Program-made: the position numbers and the translations under genes
Notes under the pieces: generated by a model
What the model was told of the DNA's origin: nothing
Seen by the model: only the letters and a program-made list of their open reading frames with translations
Databases searched by the model: none
Part shown: positions 48,157 to 60,327 of the stretch, piece after piece
How the letters are laid out: every line of letters starts with the position of its first letter
Numbering within the stretch: the first letter of the stretch is position 1
From: Hyperoodon ampullatus
Lineage: Eukaryota; Chordata; Mammalia; Artiodactyla; Ziphiidae
DNA: 64,000 nt
Reading direction: 5' to 3'
Assembly (NCBI GenBank): GCA_949752795.1
Contig: CATKHW010000427.1
Span: 2,356,001 to 2,420,000 of the forward strand

Positions 48157-49895
48157 GTCCCTTTCACTGAGGAAGGTGTAGGTCTTTTCTATTCCATAGT
48201 TGGTTTTTGGAATGGTACTTGTGCTTATATCAAACTCTGGTTTTATGCCTCACCCCACCTCTGCTTCCCCCTTAAGCAGGCATAAGAGTGTTTTCTAAAT
48301 GTGAGACACTGTTCTCTTTCCTAACTCAGTTCAAGTGTAGCCATGTTTACAGGATCTTCATAAGTGATATCTTATGATAAGTTTCTTTTTCTCTGTGACT
48401 TATTTCACTTAGAATCATCGTACCTGAATCCACCCATTTTGCGGCTACTGGTCTTATGACATTGATTTCATGGCTGAGGGATATTCCATCGTACGTAAGT
48501 ACCACAATTTTTTGAACCATTTTTATATATTCTGGGATATTTAAGGTGTACCCAAGTTGAGGTCCTTGTAAGCAGTGCAGCCCTAAATATTGGGGTGGCT
48601 CTGTCTTATTGATTTTCAGTTTTCCCCAGGTATATTCCCTAGACTGGAAGTGCCCTTGGCTCTGTAGCTCTGTTGTTTACTTGTTTTATGGAACACAATG
48701 CACTCCTCCAGAGAGGCAGTTGGCAATTTACATCCCGCCCAACAGCATAACAAGGCTCCCTGTTCTCCGGGGCCTGTCTTCCCTTTCAGGTTTTTACACA
48801 CTTTGTGGATGTCCCTTTTGACCGGTGGGAAGTGATACTTCTTTATAGTGCAGATTTGCATTGCCCGCTTGCTTGCTTGGCCAAAAAGGGCGTATGCGTT
48901 TTCTCCTGAATATATTCAGGAGAAAACGCATACGCCCTTTTTGGCCAAGTGCATCATTGTCGAAGTTGTGCCCCTCTTCCTGTGCTTTAAAGGCGATTCC
49001 AACGTACCTCTTGAAATCTGTTTCCTGTTATTCTGCCTCGCTTTCAAGTCCGCCTCGTTGCCTTCCCTCAACAGATTTTTGGACGATATTTGTCCTTTAT
49101 TACTCGGCCAGTTTGTGAATTGCTGTGCCCCTGAGCTCCATTTTTCAACTCGTTTTTGGTGAGCTGACCGCAAGTCCAAAATTTTGGATCAGGACCTATG
49201 CTGGTTCCCGGTGGGTGGCTGAGACTTTGGTTAATTCTTCTTCCTGCCGGGAAGTTATAGTGATGTGTGCCCGTCCAAATGCCCAACAGCTACTCTCTCA
49301 TTGGTTCTCCCTCTTCCCTTTCATCCTCTGCCAAATTGGCAATCTGTGCGAACCAGGAGGTTAAAGGGGCTGTCTCTCCATGTTGGGGGGTTGATAGTAA
49401 AGCAGATGGAAAGTCAAACAGGAGCACCAGGAGAGGGACTATTCGTTGAGTTTTAGAAACCTTTCGTATTCACAGTGTGTCCATTCTCTAGGATTCCCGT
49501 ACATGTTATATCTGTAGTAATATTCCCTTCAACCTGGAGAGTTGGGACCCATGGAATGTGTGCCATGCATTATTGCTTTAAAGGGTCTGCATTTGCTCAC
49601 CCAATCTCACCAATCCTCTCAGTCCCAAGTGTCCAGCCTTATGCCACATACAGCTGTCATTGCAGATAGGGTCATTTCAGGTTTCATCAGAAACACTGAA
49701 GGAATTGTAAAGAATTTCCCAGTTTTTTTGTTTTATTTTTGAAATTCCTTTTTATAGTGGGTTTGAGCTGATTCTCGCTACCATATTTATCCCAGTCTAG
49801 ACACACTTGATTCCCTTACGGAGACATATCAATACATAGGTTTTAAGATTCTTACTAGTCAGATATATTCCTCTGCGGGAAATATGGGGTTTTGA
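48157..49895 (+). repeat. Satellite unit 24 (1,739 bp), type C
   Basis: Palindrome 48876-48949 is perfect. Nearly identical to unit 22, 3,478 bases to the left; distinguished by AGAAACACTGAAGG near 49689, shared with unit 31. Confidence 0.95.
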
Positions 49896-51634
49896 GTCCC
49901 TTTCACTGAGGAAGGTGTAGGTCTTGTCTATTCCATAGTTGGTTTTTGGAACGGTACCTGTGCTTATATCAAACTCTGGTTTTATGCATCACCCCACCTC
50001 TCCTTCCCCCTTAAGCAGGCATAAGAGTGTTTTCTAAATGTGAGACACTGTTCTCTTTCCTAACTCAGTTCAAGTGTAGCCATGTTTACAGGATCTTCAT
50101 AAGTGATATCTTATGATAAGTTTCTTTTTCTCTGTGACTTATTTCACTTAGAATCATCGTACCTGAATCCACCCATTTTGCTGCTACTGGTCTTATGACA
50201 TTGATTTCATGGCGGAGGGATATTCCATCGTACGTAAGTACCACAATTTTTTGAACCATTTTTATATTTCCTGGGATATTTAAGGTGTACCCAAGTTGAG
50301 GTCCTTGTAAGCAGTGCAGCCCTAAATTTTGGGGTGGCTGTGTCTTTTTGATTTTCAGTTTTCCCAAGGTATATTCCCTAGACTGGAAGTGCCCTTGGCT
50401 CTGTAGCTCTGTTCTTTACTTGTTTTAGGGAACACAATGCACTCCTCCAGAGAGGCAGTTGGCAATTTACATCCCGCCCATCAGCATAACAATGCTCCCT
50501 GTTCTCCAGGGCCTGTCTTGCCTTTCTGGTTTTTACACATTTTGTGGATGTCCCTTTTGACCGGTGGGAAGTGATACTTCTTTGTAGTGCAAATTTGCAT
50601 TCCCCGCTTGCTTGCTTGGCCAAAAAGGGCGTATGCGTTTTCTCCTGAATATATTCAGGAGAAAACGCATACGCCCTTTTTGGCCAAGTGCATCATTGTC
50701 GAAGTTGTGCCCCTCTTCCTGTGCTTTAAAGGCGATTCCAACGTACCTCTTGAAATCTCTTTCCCGCTATTCTGCCTCGCTTTCAAGTCCGCCTCGTTGC
50801 CTTCCCTCAACAGATTTTTGGACGATAGCTGTCCTTTATTACTCGGCCAGTTTGTGAATTGCTGTGCCCCTGAGCTCCATTTTTCAACTCGTTTTAGGTG
50901 AGCTGACCGCAAGTCCAAAATTTTGGTTCAGGACCTATACTGGTTCCAGGTGGGGGGCTGAGACTTTGGTTAATTCTTCTTCCTGCCGGGAAATTACAGT
51001 GATATGTGCCCGTCCAAATGCCTAACAGCTACTCTCTCATTGGTTCTCCCTCTTCCCTTTCATCCTCTGCCAAATTGGCAACCTGTGCGAACCAGGAGGT
51101 TAAAGGGGCTGTCTCTCCAAGTTGGGAGGTTGATAGTAAAGCAGATGGAAAGTCAAACTGGAGCACCAGGAGAGGGACTATTCGTTGAGTTTTAGAAACC
51201 TTTCGTATTCACAGTGTGTCCGTTCTCTAGGTTTCCCGTACATGTTATAACTGTAGTAATATTCCCTTCCACCTGGATAGTTGGGACCCATGGAATGGGT
51301 GCCATGCATTATTGCTTTAAAGGGTCTGCATTTGTTCACCCAATCTCACCAATCCTCTCAGTCCCAAGTGTCCAGCCTTATGCCACATCCAGCTGTTGTT
51401 GTAGATAGGGTCATTCCAGGTTTCATCAGAGACCCTGAAGTAATTGTAAAGAATTTCCCAGTTTTTTTGTTTTGTTTTTGAAATTCCTTTTTATAGTGGG
51501 TTTGAGCTGATTCTCGCTGCCATGTTTATGCCAGTCTAGACACACTTGATTCCCTTACGGAGACATATCAATACATAGGTTTTAAGATTCTTACTAGTCA
51601 GATATATTCCTCTGCGGCAAATATGGGGTTTTGA
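49896..51634 (+). repeat. Satellite unit 25 (1,739 bp), type B, last of higher-order repeat 1
   Basis: Palindrome 50615-50688 is perfect. GCATTCCCCGCTTG, CTCTTTCCCGC and AGCTGTTGTTG are shared only with unit 32. Confidence 0.95.
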
Positions 51635-52340
51635 GTCCCTTTCACTGAGGAAGGTGTAGGTCTTTTCTATTCCATAGTTGGTTTTTGGAATGGTACCTGT
51701 GCTTATATCAAACTCTGGTTTTATGCCTCACCCCACCTCTGCTTCCCCCTTAAGCAGGCATAAGAGTGTTTTCTAAATGTGAGACACTGTTCTCTTTCCT
51801 AACACAGTTCAAGTGTAGCCATGTTTACAGGATCTTCATAAGTGATATCTTATGATAAGTTTCTTTTTCTCTGTGACTTATTTCACTTAGAATCATCGTA
51901 CCTGAATCCACCCATTTTGCTGCTACTGGTCTTATGACATTGATTTCATGGCTGAGGGATATTCCATCGTACGTAAGTACCACAATTTTTTGAACCATTT
52001 TTATATTTCCTGGGATATTTAAGGTGTACCCAAGTTGAGGTCCTTGTAAGCAGTGCAGCCCTAAATTTTGGGGTGGCTCTGTCTTATTGATCTTCAGTTT
52101 TCCCAAGGTATATTCCCTAGACTGGAAGTGCCCTTGGCTCTGTAGCTCTGTTCTTTACTTGTTTTAGGGAACACAATGCACTCCTCCAGAGAGGCAGTTG
52201 GCAATTTACATCCCGCCCATCAGCATAACAAGGCTCCCTGTTCTCCAGGGCCTGTCTTGCCTTTCTGGTTTTTACACATTTTGTGGATGTCCCTTTTGAC
52301 CGGTGGGAAGTGATACTTCTTTGTAGTGCAGATTTGCATT
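51560..52340 (-). mobile_element. L1-derived half of a satellite unit (unit 26 example)
   Basis: Shown for unit 26, and present in every unit. Read on the plus strand it follows antisense L1 in order: TTTTAAGATTCTTA, GTAGGTCTTTTCTATTCCATAG, ACCCCACCTCTGCTTCCCC, AAGTGATATCTTATGATAAG, GTGACTTATTTCACTTAGAAT, ATGGCTGAGGGATATTCCAT, GGATATTTAAGGTG, AAGGTATATTCCCTAGACTGG, CAATTTACATCCCGCCCATC, GGGAAGTGATACTTC and GATTTGCATT. The L1 at 5716-6712 in this window has recognisable counterparts for most of these. I infer the unit was built on an antisense L1 3' end. Confidence 0.85.
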
Positions 52341-53373
52341 GCCCGCTTGCTTGCTTGGCCAAAAAGGGCGTATGCGTTTTCTCCTGAATATATTCAGGAG
52401 AAAACGCATACGCCCTTTTTGGCCAAGTGCATCATTGTCGAAGTTGTGCCCCTCTTCCTGTGCTTTAAAGGCGATTCCAACGTACCTCTTGAAATCTGTT
52501 TCCTGCTATTCTGCCTCGCTTTCAAGTCCGCCTCGTTGCCTTCCCTCAACAGATTTTTGGACGATAGTTGTCCTTTATTACTCGGCCAATTTGTGAATTG
52601 CTGTGCCCCTGAGCTCCATTTTTCAACTCGTTTTTGGTGAGCTGACCGCAAGTCCAAAATTTTGGTTCAGGAACTATACTGGTTCCCGGTGGGGGGCTGA
52701 GACTTTGGTTAATTCTTCTTTCTGCCGGGAAATTACAGTGATATGTGCCCGTCCAAATGCCTATCAGCTACTCTCTCATTGGTTCTCCCTCTTCCCTTTC
52801 ATCCTGTGCCAAATTGGCAACCTGTGCGAACCAGGAGGTTAAAGGGGCTGTCTCTCCAAGTTGGGAGGTTGATAGTAAAGCAGATGGAAAGTCAAACCGG
52901 AACACCAGGAGAGGGACTATTCGTTGAGTTTTAGAAACCTTTCGTATTCACAGTGTGTCCGTTCTCTAGGATTACCGTACATGTTATAACTGTAGTAATA
53001 TTCCCTTCAACCTGCAGAGTTGGGACCCATGGAATATGTGCCATGCATTATTGCTTTAAAGGGCCTGCATTTGCTCACCCAATCTCACCAATCCTCTCAG
53101 TCCCAAGTGTCCAACCTTATGCCACATCCAGCTGTCGTTGTAGATAGGGTCATTCCAGGTTTCATCAGAGACCCTGAAGGAATTTTAAAGAATTTCCCAG
53201 TTTTTTTGTTTTGTTTTTGAAATTCCATTTTATAGTGGGTTTGAGCTGATTCTCGCTGCCATATTTATGCCAGTCTAGACACACTTGATTCCCTTATGGA
53301 GACATATCAATACATAGGTTTTAAGATTCTTACTAGTCAGATATATTCCTCTGCGGGAAATATGGGGTTTTGA
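51635..53373 (+). repeat. Satellite unit 26 (1,739 bp), type A, first of higher-order repeat 2
   Basis: Palindrome 52354-52427 is perfect. Counterpart of unit 19; retains GGGGTGGCTC where unit 19 has GGGTTGGCTC. Confidence 0.95.
51825..52106 (-). pseudogene. Fossil L1 ORF2 C-terminal frame in the satellite (unit 26 example, 93 codons)
   Basis: The minus-strand frame contains VAAKWVDSGTMILSEISH and then KETYHKISLM near its end. This resembles the last residues of L1 ORF2 (a W-M-D, L-S-E-V-S, K-x-K-Y-H series) in order and spacing. It stays open in most units because homogenisation preserves it. There is no catalytic domain, and I see no reason to think it is translated. Confidence 0.75.
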
Positions 53374-55111
53374 GTCCCTTTCACTGAGGAAGGTGTAGGT
53401 CTTGTCTATTCCATAGTTGGTTTTTGGAACGGTACCTGTGCTTATATAAAGCTCTGGTTTATGCATCACCCCACCTCTCCTTCCCCCTTAAGCAGGCATA
53501 AGAGTTTTATCTAAATGTGAGACACTGTTCTCTTTCCTAACTCAGTTCAAGTGTAGCCATGTTTACAGGATCTTCATAAGTGACATCTTATGATAAGTTT
53601 CTTTTTCTGTGTGACTTATTTCACTTAGAATCATCGTACCTGAATCCACCCATTTTGCTGCTACTGGTCTTATGACATTGATTTCATGGCTGAGGGATAT
53701 TCCATCGTACGTAAGTACCACAATTTTTTGAACCATTTTTATATTTCCTGGGATATTTAAGGTGTACCCAAGTTGAGGTCCTTGTAAGCAGTGCAGCCCT
53801 AAATTTTGGGTTGGCTCTGTCTTATTGATCTTCAGTTTTCCCAAGGTATATTCCCTAGACTGGAAGTGCCCTTGGCTCTGTAGCTCTGTTCTTTACTTGT
53901 TTTAGGGAACACAATGCACTCCTCCAGAGAGGCAGTTGGCAATTTACATCCCGCCCATCAGCATAACAAGGCTCCCTGTTCTCCAGGGCCTGTCTTGAAT
54001 TTCTGGTTTTTACACATTTTGTGGATGTCCCTTTTGACCGGTGGGAAGTGATACTTCTTTGTAGTGCAGATTTGCATTGCCCGCTTGCTTGCTTGGCCAA
54101 AAAGGGCGTATGCGTTTTCTCCTGAATATATTCAGGAGAAAACGCATACGCCCTTTTTGGCCAAGTGCATCATTGTCGAAGTTGTGCCCCTCTTCCTGTG
54201 CTTTAAAGGCGATTCCAACGTACCTCTTGAAATCTGTTTCCTGCTATTCTGCCTCGCTTTCAAGTCCGCCTCGTTGCCTTCCCTCAACAGATTTTTGGAC
54301 GATAGTTGTCCTTTATTACTCGGCCAATTTGTGAATTGCTGTGCCCCTGAGCTCCATTTTTCAACTCGTTTTTGGTGAGCTGACCGCAAGTCCAAAATTT
54401 TGGTTCAGGAACTATACTGGTTCCCGGTGAAGGGCTGAGACTTTGGTTAATTCTTCTTTCTGCCGGGAAATTACAGTGATATGTGCCCGTCCAAATGCCT
54501 ATCAGCTACTCTCTCATTGGTTCTCCCTCTTCCCTTTCATCCTGTGCCAAATTGGCAACCTGTGCGAACCAGGAGGTTAAAGGGGCTGTCTCTCCAAGTT
54601 GGGAGGTTGATAGTAAAGCAGATGGAAAGTCAAACTGGAACACCAGGAGAGGGACTACTCGTTGAGTTTTAGAAACCTTTCGTATTCACAGTGTGTCCGT
54701 TCTCTAGGATTACCGTACATGTTATAACTGTAGTAATATTCCCTTCAACCTGCAGAGTTGGGACCCATGGAATATGTGCCATGCATTATTGCTTTAAAGG
54801 GCCTGCATTTGCTCACCCAATCTCACCAATCCTCTCAGTCCCAAGTGTCCAACCTTATGCCACATCCAGCTGTCGTTGTAGATAGGGTCATTCCAGGTTT
54901 CATCAGAAACCCTGAAGGAATTGTAAAGAATTTCCCAGTTTTTTTGTTTTATTTTTGAAATTCCTTTTTATAGTGGGTTTGAGCTGATTCTCGCTGCCAT
55001 ATTTATGCCAGTCTAGACACACTTGATTCCCTTATGGAGACATATCAATACATAGGTTTTAAGATTCTTACTAGTCAGATATATTCCTCTGCGGGAAATA
55101 TGGGGTTTTGA
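53374..55111 (+). repeat. Satellite unit 27 (1,738 bp), type A
   Basis: Palindrome 54092-54165 is perfect. Counterpart of unit 20 by TGTCTTGAATTTCTGG and GGACTACTCGTTG; private GGTGAAGGGCTG near 54427. Confidence 0.95.
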
Positions 55112-56849
55112 GTCCCTTTCACTGAGGAAGGTGTAGGTCTTGTCTATTCCATAGTTGGTTTTTGGAACGGTACCTGTGCTTATATCAAGCTCTGGTTTAT
55201 GCATCACCCCACCTCTCCTTCCCCCTTAAGCAGGCATAAGAGTGTTTTCTAAATGTGAGACACTGTTCTCTTTCCTAACTCAGTTCAAGTGTAGCCATGT
55301 TTACAGGATCTTCATAAGTGACATCTTATGATAAGTTTCTTTTTCTGTGTGACTTATTTCACTTAGAATCATCGTACCTGAATCCACCCATTTTGCTGCT
55401 ACTGGTCTTATGACATTGATTTCATGGCGGAGGGATATTCCATCGTACGTAAGTACCACAATTTTTTGAACCATTTTTATATTTCCTGGGATATTTAAGG
55501 TGTACCCAAGTTGAGGTCCTTGTAAGCAGTGCAGCCCTAAATTTTGGGGTGGCTGTGTCTTTTTGATTTTCAGTTTTCCCGACGTATATTCCCTAGACTG
55601 GAAGTGCCCTTGGCTCTGTAGCTCTGTTCTTTACTTGTTTTAGGGAACACAATGCACTCCTCCAGAGAGGCAGTTGGCAATTTACATCCCGCCCATCAGC
55701 ATAACAATGCTCCCTGTTCTCCAGGGCCTGTCTTGCCTTTCTGGTTTTTACACATTTTGTGGATGTCCCTTTTGACCGGTGGGAAGTGATACTTCTTTGT
55801 AGTGCAAATTTGCATTGCCCGCTTGCTTGCTTGGCCAAAAAGGGCGTATGCGTTTTCTCCTGAATATATTCAGGAGAAAACGCATACGCCCTTTTTGGCC
55901 AAGTGCATCATTGTCGAAGTTGTGCCCCTCTTCCTGTGCTTTAAAGGCGATTCCAACGTACCTCTTGAAATCTGTTTCCTGCTATTCTGCCTCGCTTTCA
56001 AGTCCGCCTCGTTGCCTTCCCTCAACAGATTTTTGGACGATAGCTGTCCTTTATTACTCGGCCAGTTTGTGAATTGCTGTGCCCCTGAGCTCCATTTTTC
56101 AACTCGTTTTAGGTGAGCTGACCGCAAGTCCAAAATTTTGGTTCAGGACCTATACTGGTTCCAGGTGGGGGGCTGAGACTTTGGTTAATTCTTCTTCCTG
56201 CCGGGAAATTACAGTGATATGTGCCCGTCCAAATGCCTAACAGCTACTCTCTCATTGGTTCTCCCTCTTCCCTTTCATCCTCTGCCAAATTGGCAACCTG
56301 TGCGAACCAGGAGGTTAAAGGGGCTGTCTCTCCAAGTTGGGAGGTTGATAGTAAAACAGATGGAAAGTCAAACCGGAGCACCAGGAGAGGGACTATTCGT
56401 TGAGTTTTAGAAACCTTTCGTATTCACAGTGTGTCCGTTCTCTAGGTTTCCCGTACATGTTATAACTGTAGTAATATTCCCTTCCACCTGGATAGTTGGG
56501 ACCCATGGAATGGGTGCCATGCATTATTGCTTTAAAGGGTCTGCATTTGTTCACCCAATCTCACCAATCCTCTCAGTCCCAAGTGTCCAGCCTTATGCCA
56601 CATCCAGCTGTCGTTGTAGATAGGGTCATTCCAGGTTTCATCAGAGACCCTGAAGTAATTGTAAAGAATTTCCCAGTTTTTTTGTTTTGTTTTTGAAATT
56701 CCTTTTTATAGTGGGTTTGAGCTGATTCTCGCTGCCATGTTTATGCCAGTCTAGACACACTTGATTCCCTTACGGAGACATATCAATACATAGGTTTTAA
56801 GATTCTTACTAGTCAGATATATTCCTCTGCGGCAAATATGGGGTTTTGA
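55112..56849 (+). repeat. Satellite unit 28 (1,738 bp), type B with a converted middle
   Basis: Palindrome 55830-55903 is perfect. The first 230 bases match unit 21 (CAAGCTCTGGTTTATGC, GTGACATCTTATG), then alleles of units 23 and 30 appear (CATGGCGGAGG, CCCGACGTATATT, AGTAAAACAG); AAATATGGGG at the end is again the unit 21 state. Confidence 0.95.
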
Positions 56850-58588
56850 GTCCCTTTCACTGAGGAAGGTGTAGGTCTTTTCTATTCCATAGTTGGTTTT
56901 TGGAATGGTACTTGTGCTTATATCAAACTCTGGTTTTATGCCTCACCCCACCTCTGCTTCCCCCTTAAGCAGGCATAAGAGTGTTTTCTAAATGTGAGAC
57001 ACTGTTCTCTTTCCTAACTCAGTTCAAGTGTAGCCATGTTTACAGGATCTTCATAAGTGATATCTTATGATAAGTTTCTTTTTCTCTGTGACTTATTTCA
57101 CTTAGAATCATCGTACCTGAATCCACCCATTTTGCGGCTACTGGTCTTATGACATTGATTTCATGGCTGAGGGATATTCCATCGTACGTAAGTACCACAA
57201 TTTTTTGAACCATTTTTATATATTCTGGGATATTTAAGGTGTACCCAAGTTGAGGTCCTTGTAAGCAGTGCAGCCCTAAATATTGGGGTGGCTCTGTCTT
57301 ATTGATTTTCAGTTTTCCCCAGGTATATTCCCTAGACTGGAAGTGCCCTTGGCTCTGTAGCTCTGTTGTTTACTTGTTTTATGGAACACAATGCACTCCT
57401 CCAGAGAGGCAGTTGGCAATTTACATCCCGCCCAACAGCATAACAAGGCTCCCTGTTCTCCGGGGCCTGTCTTCCCTTTCAGGTTTTTACACACTTTGTG
57501 GATGTCCCTTTTGACCGGTGGGAAGTGATACTTCTTTATAGTGCAGATTTGCATTGCCCGCTTGCTTGCTTGGCCAAAAAGGGCGTATGCGTTTTCTCCT
57601 GAATATATTCAGGAGAAAACGCATACGCCCTTTTTGGCCAAGTGCATCATTGTCGAAGTTGTGCCCCTCTTCCTGTGCTTTAAAGGCGATTCCAACGTAC
57701 CTCTTGAAATCTGTTTCCTGTTATTCTGCCTCGCTTTCAAGTCCGCCTCGTTGCCTTCCCTCAACAGATTTTTGGACGATATTTGTCCTTTATTACTCGG
57801 CCAGTTTGTGAATTGCTGTGCCCCTGAGCTCCATTTTTCAACTCGTTTTTGGTGAGCTGACCGCAAGTCCAAAATTTTGGATCAGGACCTATGCTGGTTC
57901 CCGGTGGGTGGCTGAGACTTTGGTTAATTCTTCTTCCTGCCGGGAAGTTATAGTGATGTGTGCCCGTGCAAATGCCCAACAGCTACTCTCTCATTGGTTC
58001 TCCCTCTTCCCTTTCATCCTCTGCCAAATTGGCAATCTGTGCGAACCAGGAGGTTAAAGGGGCTGTCTCTCCATGTTGGGGGGTTGATAGTAAAGCAGAT
58101 GGAAAGTCAAACAGGAGCACCAGGAGAGGGACTATTCGTTGAGTTTTAGAAACCTTTCGTATTCACAGTGTGTCCATTCTCTAGGATTCCCGTACATGTT
58201 ATATCTGTAGTAATATTCCCTTCAACCTGGAGAGTTGGGACCCATGGAATGTGTGCCATGCATTATTGCTTTAAAGGGTCTGCATTTGCTCACCCAATCT
58301 CACCAATCCTCTCAGTCCCAAGTGTCCAGCCTTATGCCACATACAGCTGTCATTGCAGATAGGGTCATTTCAGGTTTCATCAGAAACCCTGAAGGAATTG
58401 TAAAGAATTTCCCAGTTTTTTTGTTTTATTTTTGAAATTCCTTTTTATAGTGTGTTTGAGCTGATTCTCGCTACCATATTTATCCCAGTCTAGACACACT
58501 TGATTCCCTTACGGAGACATATCAATACATAGGTTTTAAGATTCTTACTAGTCAGATATATTCCTCTGCGGGAAATATGGGGTTTTGA
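56850..58588 (+). repeat. Satellite unit 29 (1,739 bp), type C
   Basis: Palindrome 57569-57642 is perfect. Counterpart of unit 22. Private GCCCGTGCAAATG near 57963 and AGTGTGTTTGAG near 58449. Confidence 0.95.
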
Positions 58589-60327
58589 GTCCCTTTCACT
58601 GAGGAAGGTGTAGGTCTTGTCTATTCCATAGTTGGTTTTTGGAACGGTACCTGTGCTTATATCAAACTCTGGTTTTATGCATCACCCCACCTCTCCTTCC
58701 CCCTTAAGCAGGCATAAGAGTGTTTTCTAAATGTGAGACACTGTTCTCTTTCCTAACTCAGTTCAAGTGTAGCCATGTTTACAGGATCTTCATAAGTGAT
58801 ATCTTATGATAAGTTTCTTTTTCTCTGTGACTTATTTCACTTAGAATCATCGTACCTGAATCCACCCATTTTGCTGCTACTGGTCTTATGACATTGATTT
58901 CATGGCGGAGGGATATTCCATCGTACGTAAGTACCACAATTTTTTGAACCATTTTTATATTTCCTGGGATATTTAAGGTGTACCCAAGTTGAGGTCCTTG
59001 TAAGCAGTGCAGCCCTAAATTTTGGGGTGGCTGTGTCTTTTTGATTTTCAGTTTTCCCGACGTATATTCCCTAGACTGGAAGTGCCCTTGGCTCTGTAGC
59101 TCTGTTCTTTACTTGTTTTAGGGAACACAATGCACTCCTCCAGAGAGGCAGTTGGCAATTTACATCCCGCCCATCAGCATAACAATGCTCCCTGTTCTCC
59201 AGGGCCTGTCTTGCCTTTCTGGTTTTTACACATTTTGTGGATGTCCCTTTTGACCGGTGGGAAGTGATACTTCTTTGTAGTGCAAATTTGCATTGCCCGC
59301 TTGCTTGCTTGGCCAAAAAGGGCGTATGCGTTTTCTCCTGAATATATTCAGGAGAAAACGCATACGCCCTTTTTGGCCAAGTGCATCATTGTCGAAGTTG
59401 TGCCCCTCTTCCTGTGCTTTAAAGGCGATTCCAACGTACCTCTTGAAATCTCTTTCCTGCTATTCTGCCTCGCTTTCAAGTCCGCCTCGTTGCCTTCCCT
59501 CAACAGATTTTTGGACGATAGCTGTCCTTTATTACTCGGCCAGTTTGTGAATTGCTGTGCCCCTGAGCTCCATTTTTCAACTCGTTTTAGGTGAGCTGAC
59601 CGCAAGTCCAAAATTTTGGTTCAGGACCTATACTGGTTCCAGGTGGGGGGCTGAGACTTTGGTTAATTCTTCTTCCTGCCGGGAAATTACAGTGATATGT
59701 GCCCGTCCAAATGCCTAACAGCTACTCTCTCATTGGTTCTCCCTCTTCCCTTTCATCCTCTGCCAAATTGGCAACCTGTGCGAACCAGGAGGTTAAAGGG
59801 GCTGTCTCTCCAAGTTGGGAGGTTGATAGTAAAACAGATGGAAAGTCAAACCGGAGCACCAGGAGAGGGACTATTCGTTGAGTTTTAGAAACCTTTCGTA
59901 TTCACAGTGTGTCCGTTCTCTAGGTTTCCCGTACATGTTATAACTGTAGTAATATTCCCTTCCACCTGGATAGTTGGGACCCATGGAATGGGTGCCATGC
60001 ATTATTGCTTTAAAGGGTCTGCATTTGTTCACCCAATCTCACCAATCCTCTCAGTCCCAAGTGTCCAGCCTTATGCCACATCCAGCTGTCGTTGTAGATA
60101 GGGTCATTCCAGGTTTCATCAGAGACCCTGAAGTAATTGTAAAGAATTTCCCAGTTTTTTTGTTTTGTTTTTGAAATTCCTTTTTATAGTGGGTTTGAGC
60201 TGATTCTCGCTGCCATGTTTATGCCAGTCTAGACACACTTGATTCCCTTACGGAGACATATCAATACATAGGTTTTAAGATTCTTACTAGTCAGATATAT
60301 TCCTCTGCGGCAAATATGAGGTTTTGA
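58589..60327 (+). repeat. Satellite unit 30 (1,739 bp), type B
   Basis: Palindrome 59308-59381 is perfect. Counterpart of unit 23 by CCCGACGTATATT, AGTAAAACAG and AAATATGAGG, but it has GAAATCTCTTTCC like units 25 and 32. Confidence 0.95.

Larger units (their letters stand above)
39464..51634 (+). repeat. Higher-order repeat copy 1: seven units, 12,171 bp
   Basis: Units 19-25 form the string A-A-B-C-B-C-B. Each shares private variants with the unit exactly 12,171 bases to the right, for example TGTCTTGAATTTCTGG in units 20 and 27, and GCATTCCCCGCTTG in units 25 and 32. Differences between the copies are few (I estimate well under 1 percent by eye). Confidence 0.9.
48157..51634 (+). repeat. 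C-B dimer, second copy in higher-order repeat 1 (3,478 bp)
   Basis: Units 24-25. The equivalent in copy 2 is 60328-63805. The dimer duplication predates the seven-unit duplication because both dimers recur 12,171 bases away with their own private variants. Confidence 0.85.

Noticed and set aside
52910..52940. CENP-B box
   Set aside because: ATTCGTTGAG in each unit matches only the first half of the box; the essential CGGG part is missing, and no other position on either strand fits.
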